A stretch of 64,000 nucleotides of DNA from Pedobacter sp. BAL39 (lineage in GTDB: Bacteria; Bacteroidota; Bacteroidia; Sphingobacteriales; Sphingobacteriaceae), in the NCBI RefSeq assembly GCF_000170795.1, contig NZ_ABCM01000014.1:83736-147735 (forward strand). The letters are read 5' to 3'. The notes beneath the pieces were generated by a model that worked only from the letters and a program-made list of their open reading frames with translations, searched no databases and was not told the origin of the DNA. Positions 16,391 to 25,462 of the stretch are shown here, piece by piece (within the stretch, counting starts at the first letter, position 1; each line of letters starts with the position of its first letter). A program made the translations under genes and the position numbers.

Positions 16391-17545
16391 TTAGTTGCAG
16401 GTAACATTGATGGTCTTGCCCTTAACTTCAAAATGTACGTTGTTAATTTCCAGTATTTTAAACACATCGGATAGTTTGTCATTCCTGGAAATCTCCCCGT
16501 AGAACTTCTCTTCACAGGGTTTTCCTGAATAGGTCACATCGACGTTGTACCAGCGTTCAATCTGACGCATTACGGTCTGCAGGTCATCCGCTTCAAAGGC
16601 AAATACACCATTTTTCCAGGCAATCTCCTTGTTGAAGTCAACGTTCTGGACGTTGATTTTTCCAGGCTGACTATAACTTACCCGTGCCTGCTGTCCGGGC
16701 GCGAGCACACTCTGGCTTCCGTTGACGCTGACCTTTACTGCCCCTTCGATCAGTGTGGTACGGATGTCCTGTTCATTTTCATAGGCATTCACATTGAAAT
16801 GTGTGCCCAGCACTTCTACCGTTTGTACGCCAGATTTGATAATGAAAGGCATGTTTTTATTCTTAGCCACTTCAAAATAGGCTTCACCCTTTAAATTGAC
16901 TGTTCTTGAATTGCCCTTAAAAGATGAAGGATAACTCAGGGAGGTTGCCGCATTTAGCCAAACGTGCGTACCATCAGGAAGTACCACCTGGTATTGACCC
17001 GCCCTGGGTGTGCTGATGGTATGCAATGCTGTTGAGCTGTTGTCATTTTCCGTTTGATCGGACTCAATGACGGTATAGATCAGCTCACCGTTAGCAGTTT
17101 TACTGATGCTGATGCCTGGGAATTCGCCGATGGCCCCATTTGCAGCATCATCAAGTACGATCTTCTTACCATCCGCAAGTGTCAGTACCGCTTTATTGCT
17201 GCCAGGGTAAATCGTGGAGGCCGAATCTGCAACAGGCTGAGGACTTTGTAAATAGAAATAAGCACCTATTGAAAGGGAGAGCACCACCATTGCTGCGGCT
17301 GCATAGCGGAACCAGCTGCTCCTAAATAGAGGCGAAGGCTTTGGGTTGATCTCTTCCTCCACCTGCAGGCGGATGCGTGCTTTAAGGTCGCTGAAATATT
17401 GTTCATTGTCGGCCGTAATCAAATCCTCATTCAGATCGAATACATTATAGTAGGTCTCCAGGAAACTGATTTCCTCTGCAGTGGCCTGGTCAAGACGATA
17501 TTTTTCTAAAATAGCTATGAAGTGCTGTTTGTGTATTTCTTTCAT
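16391..17545 (-). CDS. FecR-family anti-sigma factor
   Basis: A 384-residue single-pass inner membrane protein. The cytoplasmic part (about 1-75) contains the sigma-binding helices (FIAILEKYRLDQATAEEISFL). A transmembrane helix (about 79-97, AAAAMVVLSLSIGAYFYL) is followed by a periplasmic FecR domain (about 105-290, LPDGTHVWLNAATSLSYPS; TVNLKGEAYFEVA; TVEVLGTHFNVNAY) and a C-terminal DUF4974-like domain (about 305-384, VMRQIERWYNVDVTY) that contacts the STN domain. It follows the ECF sigma gene and precedes susC, the standard order of a cell-surface signalling operon. An ECF-like promoter sequence sits 57-93 bases upstream, which points to autoregulation. Confidence 0.94.
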   Translation of the reverse strand: MKEIHKQHFIAILEKYRLDQATAEEISFLETYYNVFDLNEDLITADNEQYFSDLKARIRLQVEEEINPKPSPLFRSSWFRYAAAAMVVLSLSIGAYFYLQSPQPVADSASTIYPGSNKAVLTLADGKKIVLDDAANGAIGEFPGISISKTANGELIYTVIESDQTENDNSSTALHTISTPRAGQYQVVLPDGTHVWLNAATSLSYPSSFKGNSRTVNLKGEAYFEVAKNKNMPFIIKSGVQTVEVLGTHFNVNAYENEQDIRTTLIEGAVKVSVNGSQSVLAPGQQARVSYSQPGKINVQNVDFNKEIAWKNGVFAFEADDLQTVMRQIERWYNVDVTYSGKPCEEKFYGEISRNDKLSDVFKILEINNVHFEVKGKTINVTCN

Positions 17546-17601
17546 CTGTATGGCTGATGATCGGTTTCCCTATCTTTATAATCGGTTTTCCCTACCCTTT
17601 A

Positions 17602-17638
17602 TATATACATGAGTCGGAAATTTCGAAATAGCCCACGC
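17602..17638 (-). promoter_or_regulatory. Candidate ECF sigma promoter upstream of fecR
   Basis: The minus strand reads TGGGCTATTTCGAAATTTCC followed by GACTCATGTATATA, preceded by TTGAAAAA and an A/T-rich tract. The sequence in front of the second fecR (18468-18503) shares TGGG, then TA, then CG at the same spacing, TCC, and the A-rich upstream tract. The shared pattern suggests that the same ECF sigma factor reads both. Confidence 0.5.
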
Positions 17639-17793
17639 GGATGTAAAATATTTTTCAATTTTTCTATCGAAAGTGAGTACGTGTGGTTTTTAGGTCTGTT
17701 GTTTTGTTTCAAAACCTGATTTTCGCGGAAGGTTTGTCGTCTTTTGTAGAATAATGGTAGATATTCGGGAGGATGTAGAGATCTTATGGTGTT

Positions 17794-18384
17794 CTACCGT
17801 CTCATCGCTTCGTAAATCATGAGGAAGTTGAAGACCATCATCGAAGTTTTCAGTGTAGCAAGTGCTTTGCCCATCTGGTTTCTTACCGTTTTTGGGGAGA
17901 TCTGGAGTTTTTCCGCAATCTCCTGGCTGCTCATTTCTTCTTCAAAACGCATCCTGAAGATGGCCTGTTGTTGTGTGGGTAGCGAGTTGACCAGCACATT
18001 AAAGGCCTGCAGAAATTCTTTGTGCAGCATGCCCGCATCGGCACCTCCATGGCGGGCTTCCAGCTCATGGGCAGCATCCTGGGGAACGCCCATGAACTTC
18101 CCTGCTTTTTCCATGTGTTTGAACACACTGTTCCTGGAGGCGACAAAAAGGTAGGCGGGGAGGTTGTCTATGGGTGATTTCGTACCACGGACCCAAAGCT
18201 GAACGAACACATCCTGGGCAATGTCTGCCGCCTGGTCTGCATCATTGAGTCTTTTGTAGGCGGCATTGTATACCTGTTTCCAGTATTTGTCATACAGCAC
18301 GTCAAAAGCAGCTTTGCTGCCCTCGCTCAACTGCCGAAGCAGCATCGCGTCTTCTTCGCTATGGACTATTTTATCCTGATACAT
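17794..18384 (-). CDS. ECF RNA polymerase sigma factor (FecI-like)
   Basis: A 196-residue group IV sigma factor. Region 2 lies at about 20-95 (FDVLYDKYWKQVYNAAYKRL; DQAADIAQDVFVQLWVRG) and region 4 at about 125-185 (LPTQQQAIFRMRFEEEMSSQEIAEKLQISPKTVRNQM), the helix-turn-helix that reads the -35 element. The ATG at 18382-18384 was preferred to the GTG two codons upstream. It leads the operon sigma, FecR, SusC, SusD and lies back to back with a second fecR 132 bp away that has no sigma gene of its own. Under the FecI/FecR model it is held by FecR until substrate binds the STN-type transporter. Confidence 0.94.
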   Translation of the reverse strand: MYQDKIVHSEEDAMLLRQLSEGSKAAFDVLYDKYWKQVYNAAYKRLNDADQAADIAQDVFVQLWVRGTKSPIDNLPAYLFVASRNSVFKHMEKAGKFMGVPQDAAHELEARHGGADAGMLHKEFLQAFNVLVNSLPTQQQAIFRMRFEEEMSSQEIAEKLQISPKTVRNQMGKALATLKTSMMVFNFLMIYEAMRR

Positions 18385-18401
18385 GCTCACCCTCTGTAAG
18401 T

Positions 18402-18409
18402 CAAATCTA
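18402..18409 (-). promoter_or_regulatory. Putative -7 element for the ECF sigma gene
   Basis: The minus strand reads TAGATTTG, a full match to TAnnTTTG, 17 bases before the ATG. This suggests that the sigma gene itself is read by the housekeeping sigma factor, unlike the two fecR genes. Confidence 0.45.
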
Positions 18410-18467
18410 TAAATAATACTTCACCATCTTCTCCGTCCCAAAAAAATAAATTGTAAAAAAACAGGCA

Positions 18468-18503
18468 CATGGGATAAAACGGAGTCTTCCTGCTGTATGG
18501 TAG
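18468..18503 (+). promoter_or_regulatory. Candidate ECF sigma promoter for the divergent fecR operon
   Basis: CATGGGATAAAACGGAGTCT then TCCTGCTGTATGG lies 14-49 bases before the second fecR start, preceded by TTGTAAAAAAA. It aligns with the sequence at 17602-17638 (TGGG-n-TA-nnn-CG-n-A-n-T). No TAnnTTTG element was found here. Confidence 0.45.
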
Positions 18504-18516
18504 TTGTACAATAACT

Positions 18517-19584
18517 ATGAACAGAGACAAAAACTATTCCGACTATACATTATACGACTTCCTGATGGATGCACATTTTAAAAAGTGGGCAACACAGGAA
18601 GGTGATGACCGCGATGATGCCTACTGGCTGGGGGTGATGGACGACTATCCAGCGAAAAGACAGCTGATCCTGAGTGCCAGAAAAACTGCCCGGTCTTTAA
18701 AAAATAGTAGGTCGGGAAAAAATACAAGCTCAGTTAAGACCGCAAACACGGCTCCGGCATTGAACAAAGCGGCCATCTGGCAACAGATTCAGGAACATAA
18801 ACAAGAACCTTCAGCCCCTGCAATGGTAGTCAGAAAAAGCAGGCTGACCGTTTTTTACCGTTACGCAGCAGTGGTTGCAGTGATCGGGATCGCGGTGATG
18901 GTATGGTTTTCGACTAGTGTGCCTTACATTACCGTAACTACCGGCAACGCCGAAACAAAAACGCTCGTACTGCCTGACCATTCGGTGGTGCAGCTGGCCT
19001 CAAATTCCACATTGCGTTATCCGGCCAAAATACGGGACCATGAAGCCAGGGAGATTTTCCTTAGCGGAACGGCACGTTTCCAGGTGGTACACCTCAACAG
19101 AGATCCTTTAAAGGTCAGCGAAGGAGAACGTTTTATCGTTCACCTTGCCCATAAGGTGAATGTGGAAGTGCTGGGGACCACCTTTAGCGTCGATGACCGG
19201 CGTGGAAAGGCACAGGTCAACCTCGAATCGGGATCGGTGAAAATTTACACACAGCAGCAACAGCTGCTCCTGAAGCCTGGGGAGACGGCGGAAACGCAGG
19301 CAAATCAAGTCAAGCGGATAAGTGTTCAGCAGCATCGGGCATTGAAGCGAAGCTGGCAGCAGCCGGAACTGCTGATGGACCGGATCACCGTCAGCGCTGT
19401 GATTGCAGCCCTGGAAGATAACTATGGCCTCAAAATCAGGGTGGAAGATCCACAGGTGCTGGAGAAACAGCTGGATGGCAGCCTTCCGCTGAATGATGAA
19501 CACCGTGCCTTGCGGATATTAAGCAGCATCACCGGAACGCACATCGATAGAAAGCTGGATTCCATTACCTTAAGCAAGCCATAA
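18517..19584 (+). CDS. Second FecR-family anti-sigma factor
   Basis: A 355-residue inner membrane protein. The cytoplasmic part (about 1-105, YSDYTLYDFLMDAHFKKWAT; AAIWQQI) carries the sigma-binding region. A transmembrane helix (about 113-131, YAAVVAVIGIAVMVWF), the FecR domain (about 140-260, LVLPDHSVVQLASNSTLRYP; NVEVLGTTFSVDD) and a C-terminal DUF4974-like domain (about 285-355, VSAVIAALEDNYGLKIRVED) follow. Its stop codon is one base from the start of the TonB receptor, so translation is coupled. No sigma gene precedes it on this strand; the nearest is the divergent one at 17794-18384, which already has its own FecR. A two-anti-sigma arrangement is therefore likely. Confidence 0.92.
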   Translation: MNRDKNYSDYTLYDFLMDAHFKKWATQEGDDRDDAYWLGVMDDYPAKRQLILSARKTARSLKNSRSGKNTSSVKTANTAPALNKAAIWQQIQEHKQEPSAPAMVVRKSRLTVFYRYAAVVAVIGIAVMVWFSTSVPYITVTTGNAETKTLVLPDHSVVQLASNSTLRYPAKIRDHEAREIFLSGTARFQVVHLNRDPLKVSEGERFIVHLAHKVNVEVLGTTFSVDDRRGKAQVNLESGSVKIYTQQQQLLLKPGETAETQANQVKRISVQQHRALKRSWQQPELLMDRITVSAVIAALEDNYGLKIRVEDPQVLEKQLDGSLPLNDEHRALRILSSITGTHIDRKLDSITLSKP

Positions 19585-19585
19585 T

Positions 19586-22500
19586 ATGAAATACAGGTTA
19601 CTGTTATGTTGTCTTGGATGTATGTTGTGTATTACCCATGCCCATGCACAGTCGGTGAGCTCCCTGAAACAGGCTTTGCAGGAGTTCAGCAAAGCACGGA
19701 AAGTCAGGTTTGCCTACGAACATCAGCTGATTGCAGGGAAGACCGTTAGCTACGACGCCAGGCAGCTCAATACAGGCACAACGGAAGTTGCTTTGAAGCT
19801 GCTTTTACAACATACAGGCCTTGGCTTTGAGCAGATCGGCAAAGATTATTTTACCATTCTCAAAGTGCCCGTGGCCTCAGAAAAGTCCCTGGAAACAAAG
19901 CCGGCGTTAACCATTATTGAAGAAAACATTGCCGGTACTTCAGCCGGTGCCACTCATATTTCTGTATCGGGCAAGGTTTCCTCCGCGAGTAGCGGGAGGC
20001 CAATAGATCATGCAACAGTTGGAATCGCGCAGCTGGGCATCAGCAGCATGACAGATGAAAAGGGAGAATTTAACTTTGCAGACCTGCTGCCGGGAAGGGC
20101 GACGGTAAAAGTTCAGTTCCTGACGATGGCCATGCAGGAGCGCGAACTGCAGCTGGAGGCGGGGAAAAGTTATCGCCTCAACTTCCTGCTCGAAGACAAT
20201 GTACTGAACCTTAAGGAGGTTGTTGTCGTCGCCTCGGAGAGCAAGGCCGGTAGTGCTACCGCGTCACTCATCTCCCAGAAAGCCATAGAACACCTGCAGG
20301 CCACCAGTCTGAATGATGTCCTGCAGCTGCTGCCTGGGGCACTGGCCAGCAACCCCGACTTCTCTAATGTGAACAGGGCCGCCATCAGGCAGATCAACGC
20401 CAACAACATGGGGAGCCTCGGTACGGCGGTGCTCATCAATGGCATCCCGGTGTCCAACAATGCCAACCTGCAGGTCCTGAACCCCGCCACGGGAGGTGCA
20501 AACGCTTCTTTTTCGACCAGCACGGGCAGCGGTACGGATTTACGCCAGATCTCGGCCGACAATATTGAGTCTGTGGAGGTTATCCGTGGGGTGCCATCAG
20601 TAGAATACGGCGACCTGACCAACGGTGCTATACTTGTAAAAACGAAAGCAGGAGTAAGCCCATTGCAGCTGAAAGCAAGGATCAACCCGGTGCTCACGCA
20701 ATTCTGGCTAGGCAAGGGCATTGACCTTGGGGCGGAGGGGGGAAGCCTCAACGTAGATTTTGATTATACCAAAGCATATACCGACCAGCGTTATTCTTTT
20801 GACGCCTATAACCGGGTAACAGGCAGCCTTCTGTATTCAAAGCGTTTTTTTAAAGAACAGCCCCTGATGACGACCACAGGCTTTTCTTATGCCATGAACC
20901 TCGATGAGCTGAAGCAGGACCCCGACGACCTCAAAACACACACAGTGCGTTCAGCGCAGGATTATGCCTACCGCTTCAATACTTCCGGACGATGGAACCT
21001 CAACAGGCGTTTTGCCCGGATGCTGAATTATGATGTCAGCGTCAACTATGCAATACAAAAAGGTTTCCAGCAGGAGCTGCTCAGCAATTACATCTATCCG
21101 ATATCTACGGCGACCAAAGATACCACCATGGCTGGTCAGTATGTGCCCAGCGAATACCTCAGTAAAGTCTGGATTGATGGTAAACCCATGAACCTTTTTG
21201 CCAAGCTCAGCAACAGTTTTTACCTGAAGACCGGCGCTTTTGGACATCGCTTTCTGATGGGTGGAGAGTGGCGCATGGATGCAAACTTTGGCGCAGGGAA
21301 AACCTTTGATACCAGTCGCCCGCCCCGCATGGGCAATGGCGCTGCCAACAGGCTGTTCTCCTATAAAGATATTCCTGCCCTCAACCAGCTTTCGTTATAT
21401 GCTGAGGACAACATTTCTGCGACGATCCTCAATCGCGAACTGCGTATCCAGGCGGGGCTCCGCTTCGATCAGATGCAGCCCTTTGGCATTGCCGGTGGCA
21501 ACATGGGAAATGTGCTGGCACCAAGGGTCAACTTTGCCTATGAGCTTGCCAAAAAGGTAAACCTCCGTGCTGGTTATGGCACCACCGCAAAGGCACCTAC
21601 ATTATTGTACCTCTATCCGCAGGATGCCTACTTTGATCTGCTCAACCTGAATTACTATGCTGACAATCCGGCCGAGCGCCTGGTGATCGTCACCACAAGG
21701 GTGTTTAACACCAGGAATGAGCAGCTGAAGATTGCCACCAATAAAAAGATGGAGTTGGGTTTTGATGTGACCTTCATGGAGGACAAGAGACTGGCGGTTA
21801 CCGCCTACAGCGAGCGATTGAAAAATGGCTATTCCTTCAATACTACTTTCGAGAGTCTGCGCATGGTGCCCCTGGCGAGCTATGAGGTCGCTTCGGCACC
21901 AGTCGGGCAGCCGCCGGTGCTCAATCCTGTGCCCGTGAGTGTGAGCAATTTTGCAGTCGACTATAACATGCCCACGAATGAGCTGGAAACTAGAAATAAA
22001 GGGTTGGAGTTTGACCTGGATCTGGGCCGATTTGAAGCCATCCGCACTTCCTTCGTGCTGAATGGCGCATGGATGAACACCGACACCCGGAGCACAGGTT
22101 ATTACATCATCAAAAGACAGCTCAGCAACAGTGAGCCGGAGCGCATCCCTGTATACGCTCCAGGAAGAGGAAATGAATACAGTCGCACGAGCACTACTTT
22201 ACGCATGATCCACCACATCCCACAGTTGCGGTTCATTGTGACCCTTGCGGCGCAGACCATCTGGTCGGATAAAAACAAATACATCGGTTATGAGTCGCTG
22301 CCGGTAGCTTACATCAGTAACACTGACGGGCAGCTGACCTGGCTCTCTGAGGCGGAGCGCAACAACCCCGCTATTGTCAACAATGCGGAGCTGAACCTTC
22401 ATGTGCAGCCTGAATACTATAAAACCGAAAGCTGGAAACCTTTATGGCTGTTCAACCTGCGGCTCACGAAAGAGATGGGCAAGGCGATCAGCTTTTCCTT

Positions 22501-22618
22501 TTTTGCCAATAATGTGCTGATGGACCGCCCGCTGGAGGAAAGTTCACGCTGGACGGGCCAGTATAGCCGTAGAAACCCAAGACTATTTTTTGGAACCGAA
22601 CTAAGCATCAAATTTTAA
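19586..22618 (+). CDS. TonB-dependent receptor with STN and carboxypeptidase-like domains
   Basis: A 1010-residue outer membrane receptor. Signal peptide to about residue 22 (ITHAHAQS), STN domain about 25-95 (SLKQALQEFSKARKVRFAYEH), carboxypeptidase-regulatory-like domain about 125-205 (VSGKVSSASSGRPIDHATVGIAQLG), plug about 210-340 (IEHLQATSLNDVLQLLPGA; VEVIRGVPSVEYGDLTNGAILV) and a barrel to the C-terminal KF. It is not SusC-like: no SusD gene follows, and the plug is of the siderophore or cofactor receptor type. The STN domain fits control through the FecR encoded one base upstream. DUF4876 and DUF6850 genes follow, a set seen together in Bacteroidota. The substrate is unknown; iron or another metal chelate is a guess. 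Confidence 0.92.
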   Translation: MKYRLLLCCLGCMLCITHAHAQSVSSLKQALQEFSKARKVRFAYEHQLIAGKTVSYDARQLNTGTTEVALKLLLQHTGLGFEQIGKDYFTILKVPVASEKSLETKPALTIIEENIAGTSAGATHISVSGKVSSASSGRPIDHATVGIAQLGISSMTDEKGEFNFADLLPGRATVKVQFLTMAMQERELQLEAGKSYRLNFLLEDNVLNLKEVVVVASESKAGSATASLISQKAIEHLQATSLNDVLQLLPGALASNPDFSNVNRAAIRQINANNMGSLGTAVLINGIPVSNNANLQVLNPATGGANASFSTSTGSGTDLRQISADNIESVEVIRGVPSVEYGDLTNGAILVKTKAGVSPLQLKARINPVLTQFWLGKGIDLGAEGGSLNVDFDYTKAYTDQRYSFDAYNRVTGSLLYSKRFFKEQPLMTTTGFSYAMNLDELKQDPDDLKTHTVRSAQDYAYRFNTSGRWNLNRRFARMLNYDVSVNYAIQKGFQQELLSNYIYPISTATKDTTMAGQYVPSEYLSKVWIDGKPMNLFAKLSNSFYLKTGAFGHRFLMGGEWRMDANFGAGKTFDTSRPPRMGNGAANRLFSYKDIPALNQLSLYAEDNISATILNRELRIQAGLRFDQMQPFGIAGGNMGNVLAPRVNFAYELAKKVNLRAGYGTTAKAPTLLYLYPQDAYFDLLNLNYYADNPAERLVIVTTRVFNTRNEQLKIATNKKMELGFDVTFMEDKRLAVTAYSERLKNGYSFNTTFESLRMVPLASYEVASAPVGQPPVLNPVPVSVSNFAVDYNMPTNELETRNKGLEFDLDLGRFEAIRTSFVLNGAWMNTDTRSTGYYIIKRQLSNSEPERIPVYAPGRGNEYSRTSTTLRMIHHIPQLRFIVTLAAQTIWSDKNKYIGYESLPVAYISNTDGQLTWLSEAERNNPAIVNNAELNLHVQPEYYKTESWKPLWLFNLRLTKEMGKAISFSFFANNVLMDRPLEESSRWTGQYSRRNPRLFFGTELSIKF

Positions 22619-22636
22619 TCTATATACAATCCAATC

Positions 22637-23845
22637 ATGAGAAAATCAATCTATACTTCTTTTATCTTACTGCTCCTGGCTGTTGCAGGCCTGCAAAGCT
22701 GCAAAAAGTCGGACAATGAAACACCGACAGTCAGCTATACGGTAAATGTAAGTTTCCCTAACAATTACGCCACTACAAAGGCTGCCAATGCGGAGGTGAC
22801 GCTGACCAACTCCACTACCAATGTGAAGGTTACGGCAACAAGTAATGCCGATGGTGTTGCCGCATTTACCGGCCTGCTCCCAGGTAACTATCAGGTGACC
22901 GCCAGTCGCACGCTGACAGCAGCCGAAGCACTGGTACAAACTGGTTTTGAGACCGAGGTTTTCCTGAATGCTTCCGCTACCAATCAGCTGATTGCTGCTG
23001 ATGCAAGCCTCGACCTGAAATTACAGGGCAGCAAGGTGGGTGGTCTGGTATTCAAGCAGATCTATTATACCGGGTCGAAAACTCCTGCCAATGGAAACTA
23101 CCAGGCAGACCAGTTTTATGAGATTTACAACAACTCTCCGGAAGTGATCTATGCGGACAGCCTTTACCTTGGCGAAAGCGGTGGTACGCCTGGGATTTCT
23201 GCAAGCGCAACTCCCTTTGCATTTTCTAAAACAGCGGGCAATGTGTACTTGCAGAATGTGTGGATGATCCCCGGAACAGGAAAGTCGCACCCCATTGAAC
23301 CAGGTGCCTCTATTGTGATCTCCAGCAATGGCATACACCATAAAACTGACGCTGCGGGCAACGTGAACTCTGTAGACCTGGGTGCGGGTATCTCCGACTT
23401 TGAAGGTTATGTAGCCAGCACGGGCAGGGATGTGGACAATCAGGCGGTGCCGAACATGGACCTTCCTTACTTTGCCGCTTCCACCTTTACCTGGCTGACC
23501 TCCGTTTATGGACCGGGAATGGTGATCTTCAAAACCAAGGATTTCGAGAGCCTCAACAAGCTGCAGGAGCCGGGAAGCAGCAATGCCCGCTTGTATGTGG
23601 AAGTTCCGGGGTCGGATGTGATTGATGCCATGGAAGCACTGGCAAATGCAAATGCGGTGAACTTCAAGAGGATTCCTGCGGCGCTGGATGCCGGTTTTGC
23701 TTTTTGCACGGGTACTTATAACAGACAGGCCATCATCCGCAAGATCACGACCACGGTGAATGGCAGAAGGGTCCTTCAGGATACGAATAACTCCAGTGCC
23801 GACTTTGTAACGACGACCAACATCTTGCCTAAAGGATGGCAATAA
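22637..23845 (+). CDS. DUF4876 lipoprotein
   Basis: A 402-residue lipoprotein with lipobox LQSC at about residue 22. The N-terminal 100 residues form a carboxypeptidase-like or transthyretin-like beta sandwich (VSFPNNYATTKAANAEVTLTNS; GVAAFTGLLPGNYQVTASR). The remainder matches DUF4876 (GLVFKQIYYTGSKTPANGNYQADQFYEIYNNSPEVIYADSL has an LTD-like pattern; only parts quoted here), with IVISSNGIHHK and FSKTAGNVYLQNVWMIPG. It is probably exposed at the outer membrane and works with the TonB receptor encoded 18 bases upstream. No enzyme motif was recognised. Its stop codon overlaps the start of the next gene (TAATG). Confidence 0.8.
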   Translation: MRKSIYTSFILLLLAVAGLQSCKKSDNETPTVSYTVNVSFPNNYATTKAANAEVTLTNSTTNVKVTATSNADGVAAFTGLLPGNYQVTASRTLTAAEALVQTGFETEVFLNASATNQLIAADASLDLKLQGSKVGGLVFKQIYYTGSKTPANGNYQADQFYEIYNNSPEVIYADSLYLGESGGTPGISASATPFAFSKTAGNVYLQNVWMIPGTGKSHPIEPGASIVISSNGIHHKTDAAGNVNSVDLGAGISDFEGYVASTGRDVDNQAVPNMDLPYFAASTFTWLTSVYGPGMVIFKTKDFESLNKLQEPGSSNARLYVEVPGSDVIDAMEALANANAVNFKRIPAALDAGFAFCTGTYNRQAIIRKITTTVNGRRVLQDTNNSSADFVTTTNILPKGWQ

Positions 23846-25422
23846 TGAAAAAGATATGGACGGTGGGGATCCTGCTGTTTGCGTTTACCTGTGCACATGC
23901 GCAGGTAACGCAGACAGATTCGCTGCGTCTGCTGCCGCAGCAGTTTGAGCTGCTGCCGCTGCGCTACAACTGGCTGGAGGGTACCAATGCTGCAGGTATG
24001 CAGCGGGACAGCCTGTATGCGCTTGGTAAAACCCAGCTTTCCTTTGCTTCGGAAAAGGGAGACCTCAGGCGCATTCAGCAGCCGGAAAGCCGCGATCAGT
24101 TCCGCTTCCAGTCGGAGCGCTACCAGCCGCTGGGTAAAAGCGTGTTTTATGGTAGCTTTTCCTATACCCAGCGCTGGGATAATGAGGTGCATTTTTCTGA
24201 CGTGCTTGATCCCTATCGCGGCACGCCATACCTGCTTGCGGATTCTGTGGGCGGCGACTGGAAGTTGCAGCTGTATGCATTGAAGCTCAAGGCTGCAGCA
24301 CCGAAACTGTGGAATGACCGACTGGTCTTTGGAATCGGGGCAAATCTGGAGGTGTCTACGGGTGCAAGACAAAATGACCCCAGGCCATTGAACACCGCCA
24401 ACAAGCTGAGCATCCTGCCTGCGGTAACCTTGGCGTTGAATGACCACAGTACTTTCGGACTGAACGGCTATTACGGCCGTTACCAGGAAGACATCTCCCT
24501 GGAGATCAGGAACACCTCGGTGAACCATTTTCTATATAAACTGCTGGGACTAGGACAGTATGAGCTTCCGGGGATCTTTTCTGTAGGGAGCTCCCGCAAT
24601 TACGGGGGCAATACCTATGGTGCTGACCTGCAGTACGAATGGCGCATGAATGGCTGGAGCTGGCTGAGCACGGCTGGCTTTCGCAGCTTAAGGGAAGCGG
24701 TATCGGATGGCAACAGTGTGCCCCGCAAAGCGGGCACCTGGGAACAAAAAGACTACCATGCTCAGACTATGCTCGGCCGTGAAGGAGAAGCCTTTTTTCA
24801 GAAGTTAAGGCTGCAGCTGGAGCGACTGGAAGATACAGGCATCGAGTTCCATGAGTTTTACAATACTGGCACACAGATGTGGCAGACAATACTTGAAGCG
24901 CCGTTTTATACGGCAGAGACCACCAGCGCAACATTGAATTATACCATCCTCAGAAAAGAGGGGAATGATAGCTATAAGTGGTCCGCCCAGGGGGAGCTGA
25001 AATACATTTCCGTAGATCAGCGCTACAGTGTGCCCCGTTCTTCGCAAAGGGTAACACAGCTCCATGCGGCCATTAAAGGAGGCCGGAACTGGATGATGTC
25101 CCATGGCAGAAGCTTGCAGCTGAACCTTAAGCTGAACTATGAAATGGCACTCGACCAGGCTTTGTCGTACGTCCCGATTACCGGCGACAGGACCTTGATC
25201 GCCAGGGAGGTACTGTTGCCCGACTATGATTATGGCGCGGCAGACCGCATAGGGGGCAGCTGCGACCTGCAATATAATTTCTGCATACCGTCGGTTCCGC
25301 GTACCAGCTTCTATGCAAAAGCTGTGGCCCAGGTGCTGGGCAACCTTAGTTCCGCGGCACGCTATCCTTCAGCAAGAGGAAACAGGACCATGTTTAACCT
25401 GAGCCTTGGCGCTTATTATTAA
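23845..25422 (+). CDS. DUF6850 family outer membrane beta-barrel protein
   Basis: A 525-residue exported protein with signal peptide MKKIWTVGILLFAFTCAHAQ. The start used is the ATG that overlaps the previous stop codon; a second in-frame ATG lies 9 bases upstream inside that gene. The body is rich in alternating aromatic and hydrophobic beta strands (FYGSFSYTQRWDN; WLSTAGFRSLREA) and ends in the C-terminal aromatic pattern LSLGAYY expected of a barrel. It matches DUF6850 proteins, which occur next to DUF4876 and TonB receptors. It is likely an outer membrane partner of the receptor system; its function is unknown. Confidence 0.8.
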   Translation: MKKIWTVGILLFAFTCAHAQVTQTDSLRLLPQQFELLPLRYNWLEGTNAAGMQRDSLYALGKTQLSFASEKGDLRRIQQPESRDQFRFQSERYQPLGKSVFYGSFSYTQRWDNEVHFSDVLDPYRGTPYLLADSVGGDWKLQLYALKLKAAAPKLWNDRLVFGIGANLEVSTGARQNDPRPLNTANKLSILPAVTLALNDHSTFGLNGYYGRYQEDISLEIRNTSVNHFLYKLLGLGQYELPGIFSVGSSRNYGGNTYGADLQYEWRMNGWSWLSTAGFRSLREAVSDGNSVPRKAGTWEQKDYHAQTMLGREGEAFFQKLRLQLERLEDTGIEFHEFYNTGTQMWQTILEAPFYTAETTSATLNYTILRKEGNDSYKWSAQGELKYISVDQRYSVPRSSQRVTQLHAAIKGGRNWMMSHGRSLQLNLKLNYEMALDQALSYVPITGDRTLIAREVLLPDYDYGAADRIGGSCDLQYNFCIPSVPRTSFYAKAVAQVLGNLSSAARYPSARGNRTMFNLSLGAYY

Positions 25423-25438
25423 ACATGGCGCTTATTAT
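25407..25438 (+). repeat. 13-bp direct repeat at gene junction
   Basis: TGGCGCTTATTAT occurs at 25407-25419, ending the DUF6850 gene, and again at 25426-25438 in the gap before the peptidase gene. The copies start 19 bp apart. It looks like a small slippage duplication that created the spacer. Confidence 0.7.
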
Positions 25439-25462
25439 GAACAGCATAAAAAAGATAACATC

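Noticed and set aside
23776..24528. 250-codon minus-strand frame
   Set aside because: Antisense shadow of the DUF6850 gene; composition follows from codon bias on the other strand.
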